Assembly (NCBI GenBank): GCA_937893735.1
Contig: CALBGD010000272.1
Coordinates: 1-24,460, forward strand
Source: an uncultured Clostridia bacterium
GTDB lineage: Bacteria; Bacillota; Clostridia; Oscillospirales; Ruminococcaceae
Reading direction: 5' to 3'
DNA length: 24,460 nt
In this document: positions 18,175 to 24,460 of the stretch, in pieces
Layout: the number at the start of each line of letters is the position of its first letter
How positions within the stretch are numbered: the first letter of the stretch is position 1
Notes under the pieces: generated by a model
The model's input: the letters and a program-made list of their open reading frames with translations, nothing else
What the model was told of the DNA's origin: nothing
The model's database searches: none
Translations under genes and position numbers: made by a program

Positions 18175-18648
18175 TTAATCTTCGATGTAAACGCGCTTCA
18201 TTCTGCAATCGTTGAGGGGTCTGTCGCTGAAATCGGTCTTTGCATTTGCGATCTCGTCAACTGTATCCATTCCCTCGACAACTCTTCCGAATGCTGCATA
18301 CTGACCGTCAAGGAAGAAGGAATCCTTGTGCACGATAAAGAACTGCGAGCTTGCAGAGTTGGGATTCTGCGCCCTTGCCATGGAGATAACTCCGCGCTCG
18401 TGGCGAAGGTCGTTGGGAACGCCGTTCATCAGGAATTCGCCCTTGATCTTGTCCTTTGCGCCGCCCATTCCGGTGCCCTGAGGGTCGCCGCCCTGTATCA
18501 TGAAATCCTTGATAACGCGGTGGAAGATCAGACCGTCATAGAAGCCGTCCTTTACCAGCTTTGTGAAATTCTCAACTGTGATAGGCGCCTTGTCCGGATA
18601 AAGCTCCAGCTTGATCTTTCCGCCGTTTTCCATTTCGATTACTACCAT
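18175..18648 (-). CDS. ppiB: Peptidyl-prolyl cis-trans isomerase, cyclophilin type
   Basis: Cytoplasmic cyclophilin of 157 residues that speeds proline isomerisation in folding proteins. The catalytic core is clear: FHRVIKDFMIQGGDPQGTGMGG (active-site Arg, Phe, Gln), the GVISMARAQNPNSASSQFFI segment and LDGQYAAFGRVVEGMD. No signal peptide is present, so it acts in the cytoplasm. AAGGAG is seven bases before the ATG. It lies 11 bases after the HD-GYP gene's stop in the same orientation, so the two are probably co-transcribed, and it is followed by a terminator. Confidence 0.95.
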   Translation of the reverse strand: MVVIEMENGGKIKLELYPDKAPITVENFTKLVKDGFYDGLIFHRVIKDFMIQGGDPQGTGMGGAKDKIKGEFLMNGVPNDLRHERGVISMARAQNPNSASSQFFIVHKDSFFLDGQYAAFGRVVEGMDTVDEIANAKTDFSDRPLNDCRMKRVYIED

Positions 18649-18659
18649 ATTGTTTCTCC

Positions 18660-19787
18660 TTAGATTTTATAATTTCCGTTGTATATTCCGGTTATCATCA
18701 GCGACAGGAAGCGGAAATCGCTGCCGAGGTCTATTTCCTCGCCGGAGCCGCTTTCGTCGTGTATCCTTACAACGGGTCTGAGTACATTGGAATTGTGCCC
18801 GATAACAACGCCGTGCCTGCCGTCTGAGAGCGACACGACTGTTCCTATGGGGTAGGGGTTGAACGACCTCAGGAATGCGGAAGCCACGTCGAAATCAAAG
18901 TGTATTCCGCAGCCGCCGAGTATGTATTCCTCAGTTTCCGCCACTGACCACGGCTTGCGGTATGGGCGGTTAGAGGTGAGCGCGTCGAATACGTCCGCGA
19001 CTGTGATTATACGTGCAATGAGCGGTATCTTCTTTCCGGCGATGCCGGTGGGGTAGCCGCTTCCGTCGAATTTCTCCTGATGGAACAGCACTCCCGCGAG
19101 GATATTTGCGCTGTATCCGCCGGTGCGCTTCAGTATCTGATAGCCTATGTAGGGGTGCTGCTTTATCTTGTCGAACTCTTCGTTGGTGAGCTTTCCGGGC
19201 TTGGCAATTATCTCATGGTCAATGTTGGATTTCCCGATATCGTGGAGCAGCGCCGCGACTATCACTTCGCGGATATCGTCCTGCGAAAGGTGAAGCTCAT
19301 TTGCAATACCGGTCGAGAGCATTGATACGCGCAGGCAGTGCTTGTAGGTGTAGTCGTCGTAGTTCTGGAGCGCTATCATCTGGTTTCCGAGATAGGTCGA
19401 GTCGTTGCCGATATCCACGAGAATATCGTCAGCTATGTCGTTTACCTGCTCGACTGCGTGCTTGGACAGCTCGCGTATCTCGCCGTTGTTGTCAAACACC
19501 TCGCTCAGTTCGTTCAGCGCTTTTCCGATGTGCTGATTCTTGATGAGCTCTGCTGCCTTTTCATCGGAAAAAGGCTCGTCGGGGATCGCAAGGCTTGGCT
19601 CTGCGACCTCGTCGCCGCCCTTGATGGTGATATTCTTTATGCCCTTGCTTTTCAGCAGTTCGATCATATCTCGGGTCACATAGGTGCCCTTCATGAGCAG
19701 AACTTTATAATCCTTTGCAGATGTTGAGGCAACGTCCTTTGCGACCACCATGCCCTCTGTGACGTTATTTATCGGAACGATCAACAT
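18660..19787 (-). CDS. HD-GYP domain protein, probable cyclic dinucleotide phosphodiesterase
   Basis: Protein of 375 residues. The N-terminal ~70 residues form a small beta-rich domain seen before many HD-GYP domains (MLIVPINNVTEGMVVAKDV). The HD-GYP domain spans about residues 140-305: H150, the HD pair H182-D183 in LLHDIGK, H211, and HQEKFDGSGYP (H236 to P246), then D265 in ITVADVFDALTSNRPYR. The family motif is HHExxDGxGYP; here the second His is Gln (Q237), removing one usual metal ligand. A C-terminal strand region (GTVVSLSDGRHGVVIGHN) follows. The family cleaves c-di-GMP or related dinucleotides; activity of this variant is uncertain. No receiver or membrane domain is present. GGGAG precedes the ATG. 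Confidence 0.9.
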   Translation of the reverse strand: MLIVPINNVTEGMVVAKDVASTSAKDYKVLLMKGTYVTRDMIELLKSKGIKNITIKGGDEVAEPSLAIPDEPFSDEKAAELIKNQHIGKALNELSEVFDNNGEIRELSKHAVEQVNDIADDILVDIGNDSTYLGNQMIALQNYDDYTYKHCLRVSMLSTGIANELHLSQDDIREVIVAALLHDIGKSNIDHEIIAKPGKLTNEEFDKIKQHPYIGYQILKRTGGYSANILAGVLFHQEKFDGSGYPTGIAGKKIPLIARIITVADVFDALTSNRPYRKPWSVAETEEYILGGCGIHFDFDVASAFLRSFNPYPIGTVVSLSDGRHGVVIGHNSNVLRPVVRIHDESGSGEEIDLGSDFRFLSLMITGIYNGNYKI

Positions 19788-19825
19788 ATCATCATCTCCC
19801 AGTTACCAGAATCATACGGAGCGTA

Positions 19826-20731
19826 TCAGCTCCAGAGCGGCGAGGGATATACCCCCGAATCTATGCAGCTTTTCAGGGTTTCGCGAGCGGCGTCAACGTC
19901 CGCTTCATAGGTTATGCCGAACCACCTGCTGTCGGTGGTGAGGTTCATTACGCCGAATCCGCTTCCGTGTATCTCGCCGTCAACGGCGTCGGCGATGGTG
20001 AGCTCGGCTTTCGGCTCGTCCGCCGGGAGTCTCTCCAGAAACGCCGAGAGCTGCCGTGTGAGCCGCGGCATGAATTCCGCGCCGAAGCCCCACATACTCA
20101 TGGAGACCGTATCCTCAAGGCTGAGTATCTTCTTTTCGCCGCCGAATGTTCCGGAGACCACGCCGTTTTCGTCCTTTCCTATTGCCTTGGTCTCTTCAAC
20201 GCTGGTGAGAAGCCCGTTCGCGTCAGTCTTGCAGACTCCGCGGTTTACCGTGCCGAAATCCGACAGGGTGTTTTTCAGCATGAATCCCACCGAGCACGCG
20301 TCTGCGGTGAAATCACCGAGGAATCCCCCGAGCTTCATGAATGCGTCCCTGCCGTAGAAATCATCGGCGTTCACTATCGCGAACGGTCCGTCGAGAACAT
20401 CTCGGCAGCACCAGAGCGCCTGAGCAGTGCCCCACGGCTTTGTTCTCCCGGGGAAATCCCCGGCACGCACCGGAAGCTGATCCGGCGACTGGAAAACGTA
20501 GTCCGTTTTTATGCGCTTTTCGACCCGCGCGCCAATGGTCGATTTGAACAGCTCTTCGATATCCTTCCGGATAATGAACACTGCCCTGTCGAACCCCGCC
20601 TGTAAAGCGTCGTAAACCGAGTAATCTATAAGAAGCTCTCCGTCCGGACCAAGCGGCTCGAGCTGCTTTATCCTTGTGCCGAAGCGCGTGCCCATTCCCG
20701 CCGCGAGAACTACCAGTGTTTTGTTTGCCAT
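19826..20731 (-). CDS. Sugar-phosphate nucleotidyltransferase-like protein
   Basis: Predicted cytoplasmic nucleotidyltransferase of 301 residues with the GT-A-like Rossmann fold. The nucleotide-binding signature LAAGMGTRFG is at residues 9-18, followed by a lysine and glutamate-rich KQLEPLGPDGELLIDYSVYD. The GTAQALWCCRD helix and the metal-binding VNADDFYGRDAF (D123/D124) are intact. Proteins of this type activate sugar phosphates or aminoalcohols, often alongside a kinase gene, but no kinase is present here, so the substrate is unknown. The C-terminal third is strand-rich without a recognised acyltransferase repeat. AGGGGG lies upstream of the ATG. It is 38 bases before the HD-GYP gene and 41 bases after the GNAT gene. 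Confidence 0.85.
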   Translation of the reverse strand: MANKTLVVLAAGMGTRFGTRIKQLEPLGPDGELLIDYSVYDALQAGFDRAVFIIRKDIEELFKSTIGARVEKRIKTDYVFQSPDQLPVRAGDFPGRTKPWGTAQALWCCRDVLDGPFAIVNADDFYGRDAFMKLGGFLGDFTADACSVGFMLKNTLSDFGTVNRGVCKTDANGLLTSVEETKAIGKDENGVVSGTFGGEKKILSLEDTVSMSMWGFGAEFMPRLTRQLSAFLERLPADEPKAELTIADAVDGEIHGSGFGVMNLTTDSRWFGITYEADVDAARETLKSCIDSGVYPSPLWS

Positions 20732-20749
20732 AACTGCCCCCTTATGTCT

Positions 20750-20800
20750 AATTCGGAATTCAAAATTCGGAATTAGGAATTATGTTGTGCGCTTCGCGCA
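20750..20800. repeat. Short AATTCGGAATT repeats with adjacent GC hairpin
   Basis: Three near-identical units, AATTCGGAATT at 20750-20760 and 20764-20774 and AATTAGGAATT at 20771-20781, are followed by the hairpin TGCGCTTCGCGCA (20788-20800). The block covers the end of the GNAT gene and its whole spacer to the next gene. It resembles the small AT-rich interspersed repeats found between genes in related genomes, but this cannot be checked here. Confidence 0.6.
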
Positions 20801-21282
20801 GTATTCCATATATAGCGTATATCTGTGACCTCAGCGCTGCCGACCTTGCACAGAAGCGTGTCAGAGGTTGCGGTGAAGCCGTATTTTTCGTACAGCCGCC
20901 TTGCCCTGACGTTAGTGTCGAGCGCCCAGAGGTATATCCGGTCAAAGCCCTGCTGCTCCAGCCATTTCACTGAGTTATCAAGCAGAGCAGTGCCGAAGCC
21001 TTTTCCCCAGAATTCCGGAAGGACGTACAGCGTGTGCACCTCTCCCCAGCCGGGCATTCTTTCGTCCTCCGCCGGGCGTGCGCAGGAGTGTCCCGCGATA
21101 ACGCCGCCCTCTGTCAGCACGAAGCTCCCTGGAAGCCCGGCGAACTTATCTTTCCAGCGGTCAGGCGACAGCAGGTCAAGGTAATACTGCGGAAGCAGCC
21201 CTTTGTAGCCCGCCTGCCAGCTTTTCACATAGAGCCGCGCCACTTCATCGGCGTCACACGGCTCCATGCGGCGGATATCCAT
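20773..21282 (-). CDS. GNAT family N-acetyltransferase
   Basis: Acetyl-CoA-dependent N-acetyltransferase of 169 residues. The GNAT core is evident: MDIRRMEPCDADEVARLY at the N-terminus, VHTLYVLPEFWGKGFGTALL as motif A (the acetyl-CoA pyrophosphate loop), and a C-terminal LWALDTNVRARRLYEKYGF typical of the fold's last helix. The acceptor is unknown; small molecules or a ribosomal N-terminus are both possible for this group. Its ATG overlaps the valS stop by one base (TAATG), so it is translated with valS. The final eight or so codons, including the stop, come from the small repeat at 20750-20800, so the natural C-terminus may have been altered. Confidence 0.88.
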   Translation of the reverse strand: MDIRRMEPCDADEVARLYVKSWQAGYKGLLPQYYLDLLSPDRWKDKFAGLPGSFVLTEGGVIAGHSCARPAEDERMPGWGEVHTLYVLPEFWGKGFGTALLDNSVKWLEQQGFDRIYLWALDTNVRARRLYEKYGFTATSDTLLCKVGSAEVTDIRYIWNTARSAQHNS

Positions 21283-23915
21283 TACTTGAGCCCCTCGATG
21301 GAAGCGTTTATCTTTGCTAGCTTCTCCTCGGCCTTGGCGAGCTTTGCGCGCTCGTTTTCTATCTGCTGCGCGGGCGCCTTTGCGAGGAAGCCCGGGTTAT
21401 TCAGCTTCTTGGAAAGGAACTCGATGTCCTTTTCAGCAGCCTTCTTCTCCTTATCAAGACGTGCAAGCTCCTTCTCCTTGTCTACCAGCTCGCCCATCGG
21501 CATGAATACGCGGGCGGAATCGGTGACAACGGTCATCATGCCCTCGGTGGAATCCACCTTTTCAGTTACCGTGAATTCGCCTGCGCCGGCCAGCTTTTCA
21601 AAGAATCTGCGGCAGTCGGTGAACAGCGCGGTGAACTGTGTCTCAACAGTCATCGTTACCTTCTTTGACGGAGGAACGTTGAGCTCGTTGCGCTGTACGC
21701 GGATAGCCTTGATGGTGTTCACGATGCGGGAGAACTCCTCGGCAGCCTCGCCGAAATGAAGCTTCTCGTCATACTCCGGCCACTTTGCGGTCATGATGCT
21801 CTCGCACTCAGTGCCGGGCATACCGCTCCATATCTCTTCGGTGATGAACGGCATGAACGGGTGCAGCAGCTTCAGGATCCCCTGCATGATGTAAACCAGA
21901 ACGTTCTGCGCTGCGAGTGCGGTCTCGCCGCCCTCGGCGATACGCGGCTTGGTGAGCTCGATGTACCAGTCGCAGAATACGTCCCATATAAAGTCTGTGA
22001 GGTTCTGTACGGCAACGCCCAGCTCGAATGCCTCAAGGTTGGAGGTGACGTTCTTTACAACGTCGTTGTAAAGGCTGAGCACCCACTTGTCCTCGATGGG
22101 GAGGTTTTCGGGTAGCGTCGGAGTTCCGAAGTCCTCGGGGAGGTTCATGAGGATATATCTGGAAGCGTTCCAGAGCTTGTTTGCGAAGTTCCTGGAGTTT
22201 GTTACCTTGGTCTCAGTCCAGCGCATATCGTTTCCGGGAGCGTTTCCGGTAACGAGGGTCAGACGGAGCGCGTCCGCGCCGTACTTGTCTATGATCTCCA
22301 GCGGGTCAACGCCGTTGCCGAGGGACTTGGACATCTTGCGTCCCTGCTCGTCCCTTACCAGACCGTGGATAAGAACGTCCTTGAACGGCTTTTCGCCTGT
22401 GTGCTCCAGACCGGAGAATATCATTCTGGCTACCCAGAACGGAATGATGTCGTAGCCGGTTACCAGCGTGGAGGTCGGATAGAAGTAGTCCATCTCGGGG
22501 GTCTTGTCAGGCCAGCCGAGGGTGGAGAACGGCCACAGCGCAGAGCTGAACCATGTATCGAGGGTATCCTCGTCCTGCTTTACGGGAGCACCGCACTTCG
22601 GGCACTTCTCCAGCGGGTCGAGGGAGATGGCAGTGTGCTTGCAGGAGGGGTTCTGGCAGTAGTATGCCGGAATTCTGTGACCCCACCAGAGCTGTCTGGA
22701 AATGCACCAGTCGCGGATATTCTCCATCCAGTAGAGGTAGCCGTTTTCGAATCTCTTCGGGATAAAGCGGAGCTCTCCGGACTTAACAACGTCGATAGCG
22801 GGCTTTGCAAGCTCCTTCATGGAAACGAACCACTGGAGGGAGGCTCTCGGCTCCACTGTGGTGCCGCAGCGCTGGCAGCAGCCAACATTGTGCTTGTGGG
22901 GCTCTACCTTTACGAGAAGTCCCTGCGCCTCGAGGTCTGCGACCATCTGCTTTCTTGCCTCGTAGCGGTCCATGCCGGCATACTTGCCGCCGACGTCGGC
23001 GCTGATAGTCGCGTCGTCGTTCATCATGGAGATAACAGGCAGATCGTGGCGCTGACCTACCATGAAGTCGTTCGGGTCGTGAGCGGGGGTTATCTTAACT
23101 ACGCCGGTACCGAATTCTACGTCAACATAGTCGTCGGCGATTATCGGGATCTCGCGGTCTGTCAGCGGGAGCTTCACCATCTTGCCGACAATATCCTTGT
23201 AGCGGTCGTCGTTCGGGTTTACTGCAAGTGCGGAGTCTCCGAGCAGTGTTTCCGGACGGGTGGTGGCGATCTCAACAAATCCGGAGCCGTCAGCCAGCGG
23301 GTAGTTGATGTGCCAGAAGAATCCGTCCTGCTCCTCGTACTCGCACTCGATGTCGGAGATGGAGGTCTTGCAGTTCGGGCACCAGTTTATCATTCTTACG
23401 CCGTGGTAGATGAGCCCCTTGTTGTAGAGGTCCATGAACACCTTCTGAACGGCTCTGGAGCAGCCTTCGTCAAGCGTGAAGCGCTCGCGCTCCCAGTCGC
23501 AGGAGCTTCCGAGCTTCTTGAGCTGCTGCACGATACGTCCGCCATAAACGCGCTTCCAGTCCCATGCGCGCTTAAGGAATTCCTCGCGGCCTATCTGCTC
23601 CTTGGTGAGACCCTCCTCCTTCATCTTGCCGACGATCTTTGCCTCGGTGGCGATGGAAGCGTGGTCAGTGCCGGGAAGCCACAGCGCGGAGTAGCCCTGC
23701 ATTCTTCTCCAGCGGATAAGGATATCCTGAAGTGTGTTGTCCAGCGCGTGGCCCATGTGGAGCTGTCCGGTGATATTGGGCGGCGGGATAACGATTGTGT
23801 ATGGCTTCTTCTTGGGGTCTATCTCAGCGTGGAAATAGCCTTTTTCCTCCCAGTTATGATAGATACGGTCCTCGAATTCCTTCGGGGCGTAGGTCTTTGC
23901 AAGTTCCTTTCTCAT
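21282..23915 (-). CDS. valS: Valyl-tRNA synthetase
   Basis: Class I aminoacyl-tRNA synthetase that charges tRNA-Val, 877 residues, the normal bacterial length. The HIGH motif is HMGH (residues 53-56) and KMSKS is intact at about 527-531. An editing domain lies between, and the zinc-ribbon cysteines WCPNCK, CCQRCG and CPKCG are present, as is TLDTWFSSALWPFSTLGWP. The anticodon-binding domain includes FIWDVFCDWYIELTKPR, and the last ~65 residues are the coiled-coil arm that grips tRNA. AAAGGA precedes the ATG by 10 bases. Only 25 bases separate it from the RqcH-like gene, so there is no room for a T-box leader immediately upstream. The GNAT gene is fused to its stop by one base. Confidence 0.98.
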   Translation of the reverse strand: MRKELAKTYAPKEFEDRIYHNWEEKGYFHAEIDPKKKPYTIVIPPPNITGQLHMGHALDNTLQDILIRWRRMQGYSALWLPGTDHASIATEAKIVGKMKEEGLTKEQIGREEFLKRAWDWKRVYGGRIVQQLKKLGSSCDWERERFTLDEGCSRAVQKVFMDLYNKGLIYHGVRMINWCPNCKTSISDIECEYEEQDGFFWHINYPLADGSGFVEIATTRPETLLGDSALAVNPNDDRYKDIVGKMVKLPLTDREIPIIADDYVDVEFGTGVVKITPAHDPNDFMVGQRHDLPVISMMNDDATISADVGGKYAGMDRYEARKQMVADLEAQGLLVKVEPHKHNVGCCQRCGTTVEPRASLQWFVSMKELAKPAIDVVKSGELRFIPKRFENGYLYWMENIRDWCISRQLWWGHRIPAYYCQNPSCKHTAISLDPLEKCPKCGAPVKQDEDTLDTWFSSALWPFSTLGWPDKTPEMDYFYPTSTLVTGYDIIPFWVARMIFSGLEHTGEKPFKDVLIHGLVRDEQGRKMSKSLGNGVDPLEIIDKYGADALRLTLVTGNAPGNDMRWTETKVTNSRNFANKLWNASRYILMNLPEDFGTPTLPENLPIEDKWVLSLYNDVVKNVTSNLEAFELGVAVQNLTDFIWDVFCDWYIELTKPRIAEGGETALAAQNVLVYIMQGILKLLHPFMPFITEEIWSGMPGTECESIMTAKWPEYDEKLHFGEAAEEFSRIVNTIKAIRVQRNELNVPPSKKVTMTVETQFTALFTDCRRFFEKLAGAGEFTVTEKVDSTEGMMTVVTDSARVFMPMGELVDKEKELARLDKEKKAAEKDIEFLSKKLNNPGFLAKAPAQQIENERAKLAKAEEKLAKINASIEGLK

Positions 23916-23940
23916 TGCAATGGTGTCCTTTCGTTTATGT

Positions 23941-24460
23941 TTATTTTGAATCTGTTTTCAGAGAATTTACGAGATTTTCGTCCGGAGTCACGAACAGCGT
24001 GCGGTTGTTGGTGAATATCACCATTCCGGGCTTTGAGCCAGCGGGCTTCTTCACGAATTTCACCGGAACATAATCCACCGCAACGCCTGAGCCGCTGCGC
24101 CCCTTGGAGTGGTACGCGGCGAGCTGCGCGGCTTCGAACAGGGTCTGTTCGCCGGGCTGTTTTCCCTCGGTGCAGATTATGACGTGGGAACCCGCTATCC
24201 CCTGCGTGTGCAGCCAGATATCGCCCGCCTTTGCGGTTTTAAGCGTGAGCTGGTCGTTCTGGCGGTTGTTCCGTCCCACGAGTATCTCAAAGCCCTCGCT
24301 GGAGCGGAATCGCAGTGGTGCGGAGGTCTTTTTGACCTTTTCGTCCGCCCTCACTCCGCCCTTGAGGTAGCCCTGTTCCCGGAGCTCCCGGCGTATCTCC
24401 GCAAGATCGGATTCGCTGTCGGTGCGGCTCACTGCGTCGAATACGCTGTCAATGTAGAGC
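23941..24460 (-). CDS. RqcH/NFACT-family protein, C-terminal part
   Basis: Only the last 172 residues are in the window; the frame stays open at the edge (…LYIDSVFDAVSRTDSE), so the GTG at 24432 is internal. The visible portion is the end of the coiled-coil region followed by the NFACT-R domain: FEILVGRNNRQNDQLTLKTA, GDIWLHTQGIAGSHVII and EAAQLAAYHSKGRSGSGVAVDYVPVKFVKKPAGSKPGMV. In Bacillus, RqcH binds stalled large ribosomal subunits and recruits tRNA-Ala to add C-terminal alanine tails that mark stalled peptides for degradation; older annotations call it fibronectin-binding protein. It is upstream of and collinear with valS, 25 bases away, suggesting one operon of translation functions. Confidence 0.92.
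   Translation of the reverse strand, partial: LYIDSVFDAVSRTDSESDLAEIRRELREQGYLKGGVRADEKVKKTSAPLRFRSSEGFEILVGRNNRQNDQLTLKTAKAGDIWLHTQGIAGSHVIICTEGKQPGEQTLFEAAQLAAYHSKGRSGSGVAVDYVPVKFVKKPAGSKPGMVIFTNNRTLFVTPDENLVNSLKTDSK

Noticed and set aside
19806..19820. ATACG/CGTAT mini-palindrome after the nucleotidyltransferase gene as a terminator
   Set aside because: Only five base pairs and no T-tract; the next gene starts a few bases on and is probably co-transcribed.
23916..23940. T-box leader expected before valS
   Set aside because: Only 25 bases separate valS from the upstream gene, so there is no room for a T-box; any control must lie further upstream outside the window.
22365..24014. 549-codon plus-strand open frame opposite valS
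   Set aside because: It is antisense to a full-length, motif-complete valS. Its translation shows no domain and it arises from stop-poor complementary codons.

Overview
The window looks like chromosome from a Clostridia-type Firmicute, most likely an Oscillospiraceae/Ruminococcus-like gut bacterium. This rests on a YolD protein paired with a Y-family polymerase, a YmfF/YmfH-like peptidase pair, AGGAGG-type ribosome binding sites, moderately high GC coding sequence with AT-rich spacers, and a fermenter-style F-ATPase whose c subunit resembles Na+-coupled c subunits. No rRNA, tRNA, CRISPR array, phage gene or transposase gene was seen. No gap of 300 bases or more lacks a gene.

Left part, plus strand (1-7812). 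A Y-family DNA polymerase, cut by the window edge, overlaps a YolD-like gene. A near-consensus promoter in the end of yolD reads into a roughly 160-bp MITE-like inverted-repeat element that separates it from dtd (D-aminoacyl-tRNA deacylase) and a methyltransferase; a terminator follows. A second promoter then drives an apparent five-gene operon: inactive M16 subunit, active M16 peptidase, lgt (with a long acidic tail), folD, and a 57-residue two-helix membrane protein. These genes touch or overlap, and the operon ends at a strong terminator.

Middle part, minus strand (7862-17893, transcribed right to left). This is a full F-type ATP synthase operon: a membrane-anchored extracytoplasmic protein, an AtpZ-like protein, an AtpI-like protein, atpB, atpE, atpF, atpH, atpA, an unannotated 42-residue single-helix protein, atpG, atpD and atpC. 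It has a promoter, ends in a strong terminator, and is followed by an nhaC-type Na+/H+ antiporter gene with its own consensus promoter. The c subunit carries two membrane carboxylates (E35 and E68) plus the TT...Y ligands of Na+-binding rings, so the enzyme is probably Na+-coupled. The antiporter next door would fit a Na+ cycle.

Right part, minus strand (18104-24460). In transcription order: the C-terminal end of an RqcH/NFACT protein, valS, a GNAT acetyltransferase fused by one base to valS, a short repeat that supplies the end of the GNAT reading frame, a sugar-nucleotidyltransferase-like gene, an HD-GYP protein with one altered metal ligand, and a cyclophilin gene ending in a branched terminator.

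No wholly new defence or mobile system is evident. The most promising unexplained items are the two small membrane genes too short for standard ORF calling (one inside the ATP synthase operon), the membrane-anchored protein translationally coupled to the ATP synthase genes, the MITE-like element in the dtd leader, and nested dyads at the atp promoter.
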